A stretch of DNA of 64,000 nt, from assembly GCA_024760905.1 (NCBI GenBank), contig CM045735.1, positions 8,544,661-8,608,660 of the forward strand, read 5' to 3'. The notes beneath the pieces were generated by a model, which was not told the DNA's origin, ran no database searches, and saw only the letters and a list, made by a program, of their open reading frames with translations. Each line of letters starts with the position of its first letter. Positions within the stretch are counted from its first letter, which is position 1. Position numbers and translations under genes: made by a program. Positions 45,473 to 56,522 of the stretch are shown in pieces. This DNA comes from Plotosus lineatus. Its lineage: Eukaryota > Chordata > Actinopteri > Siluriformes > Plotosidae.

Positions 45473-46456
45473 CTAGTAGCCACGGCCAAAGCCGTTGCTG
45501 TACTTGTCTTCTCCGTAATCATCTTTATCAAAGCTTGAGCCGAGCGAATAGCGCTGATACCCGGGGGCGGGGGCGGCGGCCGGGGGAGGAAGTGCGGCGC
45601 CCGAGGCGCCACGAGGATAGCCGCGCATGTAGCTAGGAGGCGGTGGCGGCGGGGGCAGCAGAGACCGACGATTGCCCATAGGGCTGCGCTCTCGGTAGTA
45701 GCGGGGGGCAACGGGAGGCGAAGGCGGTCGCTGCGGAGGCGGAGGACGCCGCTCGTAGGGGTCCCGGTTGTAAAAATGCGGGGCAGCGGCATACGGGTCG
45801 TGATGAACACCCCTCTCATATGCTTCGCGCTCATAGTAGGAGCGGGGAGGTGGCGGTGGGAGTGGTGGTGGCGGAAGACGACCTCGAGGCGGATAGAAAT
45901 CGCTGGGTGGAGGGCGTGGGGGCAGGTAAGAAGGGTGGTGCGGATGGGGTGCATAGTGAGGGGGGGGAGGAGGGGGGAAATAGTAATCATCTCTGCTATT
46001 TTTGGGTTGGTTACTGCGAGAGAGGGACACGAAGATTTTTTGATCCTCCAATTTCGTATGATTAAGCTCCCTGATGGCCTCCAAGGCCTCACTTTCCCTC
46101 TGCATATGAACAAATGCATAATTCTTCACAATATCACACTCCACCACCTTGCCGTACGGCTGGAAGAGCTCCTTGATTTTGGAAGCCGTGACACCCTCGG
46201 GCACATTGCCTACGTAGATCTTGGTGGCGTTGCGCACTTTGGTGGTGGCATACTCGACGGTGATGCGCGAGCCGTTGAGCATGTGCTTGTGCAGGGCAGC
46301 GACCGCTTTCTGGGCCGCGTCTTCCTCATCCATGTGTACAAAGCCATAGTTCTTCAGGATGTCACAGTCAGACACAACACCGTGTTCTTCAAACAATGCA
46401 CGCAGCTCTGCTTCCGTGGTTGAAGAAGATACATTACCAACAAAGATCTTCACCAT
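45473..46456 (-). CDS. rbm14: two-RRM RNA-binding protein, RBM14 (CoAA) type
   Basis: 327 residues from the ATG in AAAAATGG at 46456; a frame extension of five codons upstream lacks an ATG. RRM1 spans about 3-68 with RNP2 IFVGNV (4-9) and RNP1 NYGFVHM (36-42). RRM2 spans about 79-145 with IYVGNV (80-85) and NYAFVHM (112-118). This tandem RRM layout with the ECDIVKNYAFVHM block is that of the RBM4/RBM14/lark group. There is no CCHC zinc knuckle, which RBM4 has after RRM2, so RBM14 fits better. The rest (about 150-327) is low-complexity Pro/Arg/Tyr-rich with polyproline runs and ends GFGRGY; it is shorter than human RBM14 (669). The family acts in nuclear transcription-coupled splicing and paraspeckles. 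The coding region is one exon. Confidence 0.85.
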   Translation of the reverse strand: MVKIFVGNVSSSTTEAELRALFEEHGVVSDCDILKNYGFVHMDEEDAAQKAVAALHKHMLNGSRITVEYATTKVRNATKIYVGNVPEGVTASKIKELFQPYGKVVECDIVKNYAFVHMQRESEALEAIRELNHTKLEDQKIFVSLSRSNQPKNSRDDYYFPPPPPPHYAPHPHHPSYLPPRPPPSDFYPPRGRLPPPPLPPPPPRSYYEREAYERGVHHDPYAAAPHFYNRDPYERRPPPPQRPPSPPVAPRYYRERSPMGNRRSLLPPPPPPPSYMRGYPRGASGAALPPPAAAPAPGYQRYSLGSSFDKDDYGEDKYSNGFGRGY

Positions 46457-46597
46457 TTTTGATTGCTGCAACGAAGTCGCTGGATTTTAGACAGGCTAAG
46501 CTGGTTCCCGCACACAGACTCTAAGGACAAAAAATTAAAAAAAAAACCCATAAGAAACAAAACATCAGAGTTAAAGGATTCTCACTTGTAATTCTTG

Positions 46598-46862
46598 TTG
46601 CTTGGCCGCCCTATTCCCTTGATCTCACCCCATATGATTTTGTGTATACTGTACGCATCAAACCCCAAACTCTTGAATTCCCCCCATGGTTGTTTCCCAG
46701 CCAATTGACCCACAGCAACCTTTAGAATTCACCTCCAAGCATGTATACATAATGATGGAAATCATATTTTGAATGTGCACATAGACTGTACTTAATATTT
46801 AATGCGTGCAGATAATGAGATTGTCCAATCACTGAAAGGTGGAGGTTTTTGTGCCATCCTGT
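46598..46862 (+). pseudogene. Tc/mariner-like transposase remnant, second copy
   Basis: Contains LDLTPYDF-like and KPQTLE-like segments in broken frames, matching the remnant at 23955-24330. It runs to GAGGTTTTTGTGCCATCCTG next to TA, a probable terminal inverted repeat. Confidence 0.5.
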
Positions 46863-46869
46863 ACTAACA

Positions 46870-47164
46870 ATGTTATTTACCTCAGACCTGGTAGATATCT
46901 CCCAAAACAATCCCCTCAAAATCTCTCACAGTCATGTAGGGCACTTTTATATACTGAATGATAACATCTATACACAATATAGAGACTTCTTAATCAAAAC
47001 TCAACTACTTTTCCCCTGAGTATTTGAAACCGTTATCTGCATTTTCTCCTCACAAAATGGCGGGCAGAAAAACCCACGTGATCTCACTCGACGTCGAAAT
47101 CTCGCGATATTTCATTCTAAGCGACTCGTCCTAATTAAAATTAATAAATTAACACCCCCCACAC

Positions 47165-47202
<38 letters not shown>

Positions 47203-47810
47203 AACACCACTGGATAAAATTTTATTTATTCGATATGATGGGTCAGTTTTAGTTTTATTACCCAACATTCGGATAGAAAATGGCCTCTTGGTGAAACCGT
47301 GGAGTTCACAATGCATCAAGAAAACCAAACATCTGAATGTTTTCGTTTCATTTTAACGTTTCACACAGGACACTGCTCATTTCATTACAATAGCTCTAAG
47401 AAACAATTTTATAAACTTAAAAAAACAGAGGAGGAAAAAAATTACCTCACTAATACAAAACATGACAAATGTTCAAGCTAGCAAACGGCTAATTGTGCGT
47501 TAGCTTGAGTCTAAGCTGTAGCGTGACTACCCATAAAATACAAATAATATACAGTTAACAAATATCAGTTCTGTAACAAGACATCCCATGATTAAAATTT
47601 GCAATAATAACAAACAAACGACCAACTTATTCATTTAAAACCAATTTCAGATAGCTTTAGGTACCTACCAAGCTAATTCGCTAACCTTTCAGTGAAGTCA
47701 TGAACAGAAGGCTAATAAACTAGCTATATAGAAATGCACGAGAGTAATACAAATATATTTTATACTGTAAGTGTTTGTATATCAGGCATATGCCAACCTT
47801 CAGAGAAAGC
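46870..47810. other. intron or upstream sequence of the rbm14-type gene, no other gene seen
   Basis: Includes (AT)n at 47168-47200 and a CpG-bearing patch at 47055-47110 with TCTCGCGATATTTC. Confidence 0.5.
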
Positions 47811-47819
47811 AAAACTTAC

Positions 47820-47900
47820 AACAAACCTCGACGGGTCCCTCGTTGTCTTCAGTATTGCGTTAGCTGTACGGTTCAGAATCAACATTCAAATGAGTCGACT
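47820..47900 (-). promoter_or_regulatory. possible non-coding first exon of the rbm14-type gene
   Basis: A minus-strand stretch containing GGGACCCGTCGAGGTTTGTT ends at a GTAAGT donor (47814-47819). A TTGTCCTTAG acceptor lies about 65 bp before the ATG near 46522. Linking them is inference. Confidence 0.4.
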
Positions 47901-47999
47901 CTCCGTCCCCGGGCATTAAGATGCAAAAATCGAAGCCTGTGCTTTGATTTGACTTAAGTGCATGAAACATCAAAATGTACTTTCGATCGAAAACGTACA

Positions 48000-48575
48000 C
48001 CTTATAATAGTAATTACTAATAGTAGTGGTTGTGATAGTAATAGTAGCAGCAGTAGTATAATCGATTCATTATGGTGAATCCTAAAGTTTTATGACCGCA
48101 AACTAAATCAGAGTCGACTCCCTAAGTTCCGGAAGTGTTAGAATCAGCATGCACTGCTTGTTTCAAGAAGATCGTAGTTGACTATCGCCCCCTAGTGGTG
48201 GTCTCCACAGTTTACACCCGTTTCACTCAAATGGACTGTACAGTATTCTAAAAATAATGTTTTGACGTTGTATGGCATTTATGTTTCTAATTTAAACAAT
48301 GTCTGAAAAGAGCACAGAAGGCAAGTAGATGGTATTTATCTTTGCTAAACGGTCCTCAACTTCCTTTTTGTAGTCTCATATTAAAAAAAATTGCTGGATA
48401 AATTTTGGTACAACCAGACTCAATTTTACACATCATCATACATGAACAATGTCGTAAAAGATTTTATTGCGTTTGTATTGAAAAATTTCAATGTACTGCA
48501 CAAAGTACTGTCATTCAGTTTTGAAAGATGGTTAAAAAAAAGCCCTTTTTAAAGCCCTTTTTAAAGCATTTTACC
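48000..48575. other. no gene seen
   Basis: AT-rich unique-looking sequence upstream of the tRNA gene. Confidence 0.5.
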
Positions 48576-48580
48576 GTGTG

Positions 48581-48653
48581 GTTTCCGTAGTGTAGTGGTT
48601 ATCACGTTCGCCTCACACGCGAAAGGTCCCCGGTTCGAAACCGGGCGGAAACA
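48581..48653 (+). tRNA. tRNA-Val (anticodon CAC)
   Basis: 73-nt canonical cloverleaf. The acceptor arm GTTTCCG pairs with CGGAAAC, then discriminator A; box A is TAGTGTAGTGG; the anticodon arm is TTCGCCTCACACGCGAA with CAC at the middle; box B is GGTTCGAAACC. There is no intron and no CCA, as in eukaryotes. A run of eight T follows at 48660-48667, a Pol III terminator. No mismatch is seen in stems, unlike the SINE heads in this window, so this is a real gene. Confidence 0.96.
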
Positions 48654-48659
48654 CGTCAC

Positions 48660-48667
48660 TTTTTTTT
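48660..48667 (+). terminator. Pol III T-run terminator of tRNA-Val
   Basis: Eight T residues, 7 nt after the tRNA 3' end. Confidence 0.9.
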
Positions 48668-48774
48668 CTCCCATATTTCCTCATTCACACCTTAATTGTT
48701 TTCAATAACTTTTCCTATTCTGTGAAGCGACTGAAAATTGCACTGGCTTAGATTTAGTACTGCAGGAAAAATAA

Positions 48775-49035
48775 CTATGCTCTATGGAGCCTATTTCAAC
48801 CAAAACTGTGAAAGCAGGGTACATCCCTAACAGCTTGCAGAGCAAAACACTCAACCATTGACCCACAAATTGACAATTAGGGGCAATTTGGAACAGCCAA
48901 TTATCCTAATGTACCAGAAAGAAACCCACATAAGCAAAGGGAGAACATGTCCACTCGACCCAGAAACGGCCAAACCTTGGACTCAAGCTTCTAGCTGAGG
49001 TGGAAGTGTGAACCACGACGCTCCCAACAAGCGAT
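48775..49035 (-). mobile_element. tRNA-like repeat (GTTTGCATGTT family), diverged
   Basis: Forward strand has GGCAATTTGGAACAGCCAAT, AGAAAGAAACCCACATAAGC and GAGAACATGTCCACTC. Confidence 0.65.
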
Positions 49036-49062
49036 TCTTCCATCCAATTTAACAGATGGTGA

Positions 49063-49348
49063 GGTGAGTCTGTTGGGTTCTTACACCCAAGCCTCGTGGC
49101 TCATCAGGCCTAGTGCTGATCCCCAGTTTTGGTAGCATGAAGCAACCAGGAGCTCAACTGCTCCTGGATGGGACGCTAGTCCATCACAGGTTACCTTCCC
49201 AGTATATTTTTACTGGTACCCATTTATACTGCTGGGTGAGCAGAGGCACACTTGTGGTTGAGACCTTGCCCAGGGGTCTTAGCGGGATTTGAACTCACAA
49301 CCTCCCGATCATGAGCCCAGCACTCGAACCACTACACCACCAGCCCCT
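49063..49348 (-). mobile_element. second-family tRNA-derived SINE
   Basis: Minus-strand copy; forward shows GTCTGTTGGGTTCTTACACC, GGTACCCATTTATACTGCTG and the head complement CCACTACACCACCAGCCCC. Confidence 0.9.
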
Positions 49349-49385
49349 AATTTAACAGATAACTTACTGATAATAAGAATAATAT

Positions 49386-49510
49386 TCAAGGATCCTTTAC
49401 TTTCCGCGGTTAATAGGGACCGCCCATTTGGGATCCGCGAAGTAGGATCGACACCCCCCGATTGACGTATACGTACATGTATATATGTATATTATATCAA
49501 GAAATACAAA
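49386..49510 (-). mobile_element. ACTTCGCG-family MITE fragment
   Basis: AAGGATCCTTTACTTTCCGC, then GATCCGCGAAGTAGGATCGA, the reverse of the 3' end of the copies at 16715 and 34397. It continues into ATGTATAT. Confidence 0.7.
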
Positions 49511-49867
49511 ATGTAAGCAGTTTTTTTTTTTTTTTTTTTTTTTTTGGGGGGGGGGGGGGTTGTTTTGTTTGTGGGGGGGGTTCCCTATTTTCAATGAATA
49601 TTTTTGAAACGCCCAGGATGCATCGCTGTATTTCAATATAAGAACACAGAAAAGCTGCTTTTAAAAAAAACAAAACAACAAACAAACAAATAACAAAAAT
49701 ATCAATAACTTTTTTGTGGTGAAAGTAAGTCTCAGAAATGTGAAAACGGAAATTAAAACCAGTTAACAGAAATAAATGAGGCCGAATATGAGAGAGGGTT
49801 ACTCGGGCGGGTAATTATATTTATAGCATTTATTCTACAGATCCTCAGCTCACTAAATTTATCCAGT

Positions 49868-50155
49868 TTAGTTATCCAGTGGTGGCAGGGTGCTGGATTA
49901 CTGATCCCAAGGTCAGGGGTTCGAGACCCAGTATACCATCCCCCCCTTCCCCACAGTGTCGCGAACTGGGTTATCAAAGGCCGAGCGTGTCTGTCAGCCT
50001 CTATTTTGAGAAGTGTAAAAGAACCATTGCTGACTTTTGTAAAGAGTCGGTCGCATAGCTGTCAGCATGTTTCTGCCCTGCGATGGACTGACAAGCTGTC
50101 CAGGGTGCACTCTGCCCACACCCAGAGTCGACTGAGATGGACGCAAGCCTCCCTG
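49868..50155 (+). mobile_element. tRNA-derived SINE, L2-type tail, truncated tail
   Basis: CCAGTGGTGGCAGGGTGCTG head, GGGTTCGAGACCC box B, family body, GCGATGGACTGACAAGCTGT, ending GCCTCCCTGAAAATTAATAA. Confidence 0.8.
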
Positions 50156-50274
50156 AAAATTAATAAATTGATCTGATATCAGTGATGCAATAATTCGGCT
50201 TGTAGGAGAACCTCAAAAGTTATTTGTTGACTTTCCACTAATCAGACACGGTAAAATATTTTGAAATAATATTT

Positions 50275-50566
50275 TGGGCCCATGATCAGGAGGTTGTGTG
50301 TTCAAATCCCAGTTAGACCCCCACTGTGCTAAGACCCCTGGGTAAGGTCTACACCACAAGTGTGCCTCTATTCACCCAGCAGTATAAATGGGGACCAGTA
50401 AAAAAAACATGAATAAAAATACTGGGACGGTAACCTGCGACACACTAACATGCCATCCAGAAGGAGTTGAGATCCTGGTTGCTTCATGCTACAGAAACTG
50501 GGAATAAGCACCGACCCAATGAGCCACTAGGCTCAGGTGTAAAAAGCCCAACAGACTTTACCGTAT
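50275..50566 (+). mobile_element. second-family tRNA-derived SINE, 5'-truncated
   Basis: Starts inside the head at GGGCCCATGATCAGGAGGTT, then GTGTTCAAATCCC and the family body. Confidence 0.85.
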
Positions 50567-50779
50567 GCAGGAAGTACTGGGGGAAGGGCTTTTACTCCAA
50601 TTACACCAGTCTAGAACTTCAACCTTTTTCTTTAAATCTTCATATGACAACATACCACACTCTCCAGTTGCAAAAAGAACACCAGAGCCTGGATGTAATA
50701 AAACCAGTTCCACCTGCACCTCTGCAGGAAGTTCTAATCAATAGCACATGACCTGTAATGCCTGATTCATATTTCATGA

Positions 50780-51148
50780 TTCCTTCTTCTTTTCCTTTTG
50801 GCTGTTCCCGTTAGGGGTCGTCATAGTGAATCATCTGCCTCCATCTCACCCTATCCTCTGCATCTTCTTCTTACACCAACGACCTTCATGTCCTCCTTCA
50901 CCACATCCATGAATCTCCTCTTGGTCTTCCTCTAGGCCTTCTGCTTGGGAGTTCCAACCTCAGCATCCTACTACCAATATACTCACTATCCCTCCTCTTA
51001 ACATGTCCAAACCATCTCAATCTATCCTCTCTGACTTTGTCTACAAAACCTCTTACGTGTGCTGTCTCTCAGATGTACAGTACTCATTCCTGATCCGATC
51101 CATCCTCAGTACTCCCAAAGAGAACCTCAACATTTTCATCTCTGCTAT
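50780..51148 (-). pseudogene. RTE LINE 3' fragment
   Basis: Minus-strand copy of the LINE end: the forward strand reads TAGGGGTCGTCATAGTGAAT and continues through ACCAACGACCTTCATG to AACCTCAACATTTTCATCTC, matching 37882-38240. It is cut at about 51150 within the region for AEMKMLRFSLGV. Confidence 0.9.
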
Positions 51149-51343
51149 TTCTTGATCGCAGATTCCAAGAAGCTTGTACTGTACTGTATCTTTTCTGATG
51201 AAAATAATGACACAATTTCCTTTTTTATGGTAATTCTGTTGACAGTAAAATGTTTGTTCGAAATATCTTATGGAGGAGGCGGTTGGGGGGATCAACAACT
51301 TCCATTGGATGTACAGTACTTCATTGTTTTCATTGATTGTATA

Positions 51344-51560
51344 AAAGTGCAGCACGGTGGCTAGCGGTTAGCATGTCCACGTCACAGCAAGAAGATCCTG
51401 GCTTTGAGCATTTCTGTGTTGAGTTTGCATTTTGTCCCCATGCTTGTATGGATTTCCTCCAAGTTTCACAGTTTCAGTCCTCTGTCCCATGTTCCAAATT
51501 ATCTGTAGATGTGAAAGCGTGTGAATGGATGTTTGTGTGTTGTCCTGGGATAATCTAACA
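51344..51560 (+). mobile_element. tRNA-like repeat (GTTTGCATGTT family)
   Basis: GCAGCACGGTGGCTAGCGGT head, TCACAGCAAGAAGATCCTGG, GAGTTTGCATTTTGTCCCC, and GATTTCCTCCAAGTTT. Confidence 0.8.
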
Positions 51561-52220
51561 AGTTGTCCACATACTGTAAGACTCCACCCCCCTCCTCACG
51601 ATTGTAATGGTAGGATCAAGTGCTCGAACAAATGTGAGAGTGAGAATGGCTTTACATATTTGACATAACATTCAAATATGATTATTTTTTCCCTTAAAAA
51701 AAAGTTCTTACTTTTTAAAGAGGTTGTACTTTCTGATCCATAATACAGTTGTATGTACTGCTGGTCGCCATGGTTTCTGTGGTAAGGCCAGGCAAAGTCC
51801 ACTCACAGTAGCCATCTTGGCAACACTCCCAGGCAGTTATTTTGAGCGCTAAATACCAGGCGCTATCTACTTCACAAAAGACAGACCTATATACCAGGAA
51901 TGGATTGAGAAGATGGTGTGAATAATGTGCTGCCTTTTGCTTAAATGCATTTCAGTTTAGTATAATTAATAATATTATTCTTCACTGAGTCAAGGTATTG
52001 GAAAGCATATAGTACATAACAGTAAAATAACTCATTGCAACGGGAGGAAAGATTACTCACAAAATCCATTTAGAAAACAAATTTCAGGTCTGGAATGTTT
52101 GTGTTTGGATGTGCCTCCTGTCAGTCATTTTATAGACACTTTATAGATCGTCGAAGATCTTGGAGACGGACGTTTCTGAAAAATTTCACAGTGAAAAACG
52201 AGTCTATATAATAATGATTA
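51561..52220. other. no gene seen
   Basis: AT-rich unique-looking sequence. Confidence 0.5.
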
Positions 52221-52222
52221 TA

Positions 52223-52420
52223 CAGGGTGACCCAAAAATTGGGAACTTTTTAACAATACTCTATTTTATTTATAGTAACTGAAACCTTAAAACATGCCAT
52301 TTAAGAATAAATGACTAACCTTCCATGGCGAAATATTTAAGGTCACTGTCTCGCAGTGTTGCCACTTGCTCATGTCTAGCAATACGCAATATAAAAATTC
52401 CCGTTTTTTTTGGGTCACCC
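52223..52420 (+). mobile_element. mariner-type MITE
   Basis: 198 bp starting CAGGGTGACCCAAAAATTGG and ending TTTTGGGTCACCC with TA on both sides. The long near-perfect terminal inverted repeats include GGGAAC/TTCCC. No coding capacity. Confidence 0.88.
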
Positions 52421-53115
52421 TATATAAGGAACGCTGTTTATTAGTGAAGTCTATGCCTCAAAAGATTCAGACCATCAGCATTTTTTTTAATCTGGGAAAA
52501 CATGTTTTCAGTCCCTGAACTGGGTCAACTACCACAGGCATGCACTAAGGCTCAGTTTACAGTGTACCATTTATTTTGTGCTTGTTAACTTGCTAGTCTG
52601 ATTTATCTTAATTTATTGATATGGTTTTGATTGCTTTCTTTCAAAATGAAAACTAAATTCCACTTAACTTTGATGAAGTCAGGGGAGAAATTAAAAACAT
52701 AAGCTAGTGATTGAAGGTTCCTACACAGTATACTGTTATATGTATAAAAATCATACCTCCGGGCAACTGATTCAAAGCCAATCTGTTGATGTTTGAAGAT
52801 GACTCATTGGATAGTCTCCAAGCGTTTCCTATGTACTCACTGTTGTGATTGACACACAAAGACTGTGCCATTACCTAATGTTTAGAGAAGTGGGGAAGGC
52901 CTCTAAAAGGTCTCAGGTTCGAGTTCTAAACCATCAGAAAAAATAAATGGGAGTGGTGGTGTGGGGTTTACCTGTACCTTCACTTCATCTACCTTAATGA
53001 ATGAAATTCCCTTGAACAAATCACATTGCCCTACATACAGCCCACTGCACTGTGTACGTGTGCTCACTGCAGATTGCAATGCAAATTCCATTGCAGGAAT
53101 AATAATACATACACA

Positions 53116-53127
<12 letters not shown>

Positions 53128-53176
<49 letters not shown>
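53128..53176. repeat. (CA)n(TA)n microsatellite
   Basis: CA run from 53113 then TA run. Shadow Ile/Tyr frames are artefacts. Confidence 0.92.
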
Positions 53177-53177
<1 letters not shown>

Positions 53178-53505
53178 CTACTTCGCGCTTCATTTCATGT
53201 GACTTCAGTGCATCTCGTTTTTTTAAAAAATAAAAAATATTAATCGAATTAAAAAATAAGAAAATTAAGGAAGAATAGGGGTGAAAGTTAAGGAAAATGC
53301 AGCAAAACAAGGCCAAATATGCAAAAAAAGAAAAAACAACCCAAACCCCCCCCCCAACAAACCTACTTACATTTTTATGTGACGTGCGCATCTGAGTGTG
53401 TGCATTTATATTTTATTTACTTCTTATGCATTATTTTTGAATGTTTAATTGTTATTTATAGCATTGAATATGTATTCATTGATGTTATATACACATACAC
53501 ATGTA
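53175..53505 (+). mobile_element. ACTTCGCG-family MITE, right end missing
   Basis: GCTACTTCGCGCTTCATTTC then AACAAGGCCAAATATGCA and GAATATGTATTCATTGATGT, as in 16715-17179. It is cut by the SINE at 53508, with no right end found beyond. Confidence 0.75.
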
Positions 53506-53507
53506 TG

Positions 53508-53872
53508 GGCAGTGGTGGTCTTGTGCACTGGATTGCTGATCCGAAGGTTAGGGGTTCAAGTCCCACTCTCCACAAGGTTGTCACTGTCCCCCCCAATGCA
53601 GCTAACTGGGTTATCAAAGGAGGGCCATGTCTCTCACTGTCTATGGTAAAAAGGCATGTAAAAGAACCATTGCTGATTTTCGTAAAGAGTAGCTGCAAAG
53701 CCATCAGCGTGTTTCTGTCCCTTGCTAAAGGGTTGTGTCAGGAAGGGCAGCCGATGTAAAAAAAACAAAAAACAAACAAAAAAAAAAACAAAAAAAACCC
53801 TATGCCAAATCAAATGTGCAAATCATTTGCTGTGGTGACCCCTGATAAAGGGAAAAAGCTGAAAGGAAATCT
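53508..53872 (+). mobile_element. tRNA-derived SINE, RTE-type tail
   Basis: GGGCAGTGGTGGTCTTGTGC head, GGGTTCAAGTCCC box B, full body, GTGTCAGGAAGGGCAGCCGA with an expanded A/C-rich segment, then CAAATCATTTGCTGTGGTGA. Confidence 0.9.
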
Positions 53873-53894
53873 CATATATACATGTACATCTACG

Positions 53895-54075
53895 TGATGG
53901 CACGGTGGCGTAGTGGTTAGCACGTCCACCTCACAGCAAGAAGGCCCGGGTTCGATTCCCGGCCTGGGCGTTTCTGTGTGGAGTTTGCATGTTCTCCCCG
54001 TGCTTGTGTGGGTTTCCTCCCACAATCCAAAGACATGCACTGTAGGTTAATTGGCCGTTCTAAATTAGGGACTAC
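53895..54075 (+). mobile_element. tRNA-like repeat (GTTTGCATGTT family), best copy
   Basis: Least diverged copy: TGGCACGGTGGCGTAGTGGT head, CCTCACAGCAAGAAGGCCC, GGGTTCGATTCCC, GAGTTTGCATGTTCTCCCCG, and GTGGGTTTCCTCCCACAATC. Useful as a local reference for the worn copies. Confidence 0.9.
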
Positions 54076-54249
54076 AGATGGAAACTAGCTATTAAGCTAT
54101 AATCTGGTACAGTACATCTCTGTCTCTATGAGTTTAATGTTCCTGTACATTGTCCCTTTAAATAAATATATATACACAAACACTCATTAGTGCAATTGTT
54201 CATATCATACTTCATAAATTACATTTTTCTCGAATGCAAAACAACAGAC

Positions 54250-55302
54250 AAGATATCGTTCAACTGTTTTATTCATATAATATAATCTTCTCCAGAAAAA
54301 AGGCAACAAAACACAGACTCATTCCAGTGCAGCACATTGAAACCAACCAGCAACTCTTAATTACACTACAGTCCACCAATAATTACTTGATTGGCCCTCA
54401 ATTAGTTTTTGACATATGACCCGTGCAGCAGGAAGAAAGAAGGAAAAAAAAAAAAAAAACAACTAATTGTTTGGGCGTAGAGTGCAGGGAGGTGTAATCC
54501 ACCTCCAGAGCACTGAGGGTTCAAGTCTGCACTTCCATATCAGATCAGATAAGACACATTACTGTGATGTACACGTGAGTGTGGAGGCTGAGAACGTGAA
54601 CCACAGCAAGATGCGTGAATTCGGATTTCACTATGGCTCTACTAAAATGTGCGTAGTACTTCAGTCTCAGGTACCCAGCACTACTAAACGTGCTGTACAT
54701 TCAGTGTCAAAACCACCAATGTACCTCTATGTCCAAAAACAGTAATTAGGAACTCAAGTAACGTGGGAGATGCGGGGGTGGGGGTGTGTGGAGGGTTTAC
54801 AGCGTATTGAGACAGTTACTGGTTCGAGTTTGTAGTAGAAAGAATTACCAGCGAACACTTTTCAGTTCAATGGGTACATGAACGCCCTTCGTCCATCACT
54901 ATACTGTTTGAACAGAAAACGACTGAAGAGAAAGGAGAAACCACAAAACTGATAACAACAAAAAAAAAAAGATCGACACAAAAGATGACAACAAAATACA
55001 GCTGGTGGTGGGCGGGGTGATGTGGGGATAGAAAACCCAAACCAATGAAACACCCCCCACCAAAATAAAAAATAAAATAAATCAAGGCGGCCCTCAAAAC
55101 ATCTATACACACAAACACACACATGAACCTCCCCCACCAAACTGTGCCAACGATCCTGCTTCATTTCCAGTCTTTAAACACTTCACTGTCCCCGCTTCTG
55201 ATGGCGCCATCTGTCCATCCTCTCCTAACGCACATCCGGGCTACAGCTCTCACATCTGCCACTATTTGATATTATCTTCATCCCCAAATCCTGTTTCAAC
55301 GC
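54250..55302 (-). other. probable 3' UTR of the MARK-family gene
   Basis: No coding exon is seen between the stop at 55303 and a minus-strand AATAAA at about 54264-54269. Extent is inferred from that signal only. Confidence 0.4.
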
Positions 55303-55738
55303 TCACAGCTTAAGCTCGTTGGCAACCTTGGAGGCGATGTTCTTGAAGGCGATGGAGGTGCCCGAGATGCGTTTGAAGCGCACTCCGTTAAGGGAGAGGC
55401 GGGGCAACTTACACACCTCCATCTCCCACTGAACGAAGTCATCACGTGACGGATTCCCTGACTTGCAGAGCAGCATGAAGCGCTCGCGCAGCTCATAATC
55501 GCAGCTGTTGGAGTCCAGAACCTTCCGGATCTCCTTCATCATCTCGTTGGGCTCCATGGATGAAGTGGTCTTCATGCTCCAAGTGAAGCGCAGCGAACGT
55601 GGCTTGATGTCCTTGGACGACTGGGTGGATGAGGGCGTGCTGGATACAGGAGAGGACGACGACACAGAGTCCCTGTTCTCATCCACCGCTGATCCCTGGG
55701 TGCCTTTCTCCAGCTTTTCCGCAGTGCTCAGCATGGGT
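55303..55738 (-). CDS. mark2: MARK-family kinase, last exon with KA1 domain
   Basis: Begins in phase 2 after a CAAAG acceptor and runs 145 codons to TGA. MARK kinases phosphorylate microtubule-associated proteins and set cell polarity; the kinase domain lies upstream of this window. After a Ser/Thr-rich linker comes the C-terminal KA1 membrane-binding domain: [57 protein letters not shown], and the end [22 protein letters not shown] and the FVQWEMEV context recall MARK2 more than MARK1, MARK3 or MARK4, and linkage to bad and rbm14 supports 11q13 MARK2. The paralogue call is less sure than the family call. Confidence 0.93.
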
Positions 55739-55854
55739 CTTTGGTAGAAGTGAGTACAGGGAACAAACAAACGAGAAGGTGAACGAAAGGAGGACAAATT
55801 AACAACAGACACAGTAAACACACTGCTGGGTAACGACTGCAGCAAAGCTCACAA

Positions 55855-55856
<2 letters not shown>

Positions 55857-55896
<40 letters not shown>
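55857..55896. repeat. (GT)n microsatellite
   Basis: About 19 TG units in the last MARK intron. Confidence 0.95.
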
Positions 55897-55897
<1 letters not shown>

Positions 55898-56061
55898 ACA
55901 CAGACATTACAATCTGAAGTGCACATGGGGAAACAATTACATTAAAAAAAGGGTGACATTATGAGGCAGATCTACAATGCAGTCAAACCACTTTGGCATA
56001 ATTTTTATAAGAAATTTATTTGTTTAAAAAAAAATTACACTAAAATTCTTGAATCAACTAT

Positions 56062-56293
56062 TACAAATGTGAGGCGCTCCACCGAATGTAAGAAAACCCT
56101 TGTGAGAAAAAGCGCGGCTTATTTGGACTTCCGATCTTTCAAGTGAGCAAGTGCGCATCGAATACTTGTTCAGTACTCAACCTTCACTTGCTCACTTGAA
56201 CGATCGGAGGTCTGGATAAGGCGCTTCGTCTCACAAGCACCATACGTCACTTGCGACAAGTGCCTACATTCGGTGGAGAGCCTCACAAATGCT
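56062..56293. repeat. long imperfect inverted repeat (foldback)
   Basis: Arms of about 100 bp: TGTGAGGCGCTCCACCGAAT at 56069 pairs with ATTCGGTGGAGAGCCTCACA at 56270, and TTCAAGTGAGCAAGTG pairs with CACTTGCTCACTTGAA around a short loop. It lies in a MARK intron. No TA or other duplication is clear at the ends. Confidence 0.8.
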
Positions 56294-56483
56294 TAGCTGG
56301 GTGAAGATTAATAATTAAGGTTTTTAAAAAATCCAGGTGATTCTCTTAGAAGAGAAAAAAAAATCAAACTTCCATATCATAAAACATGTTAGAAATGATT
56401 CGTTAAGACCTAAAACCATTTTCACCCAATGCACGGATCATGTTTAAGCATTGTAATGATCATTATTTAATTGATGTCCTCAC

Positions 56484-56522
56484 CTGCTGGCCTCATCTCG
56501 ACCCTCGCTCTCATACGGACTC
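56484..56522 (-). CDS. mark2: MARK-family 39-nt microexon
   Basis: Minus-strand exon between a TTTTGAG acceptor and a GTGAGG donor, phase 2 on both sides. It adds SPYESEGRDEAS between two split Arg codons. It aligns by position with the EPESKDRVET segment that follows the FRFARR microexon in mammalian MARKs. Confidence 0.75.

Noticed and set aside
45421..46423. Overlapping frames of 180-230 codons on both strands over the RRM gene
   Set aside because: Shadows of the GC-rich coding exon; only the frame ending at 45473 has RRM motifs.
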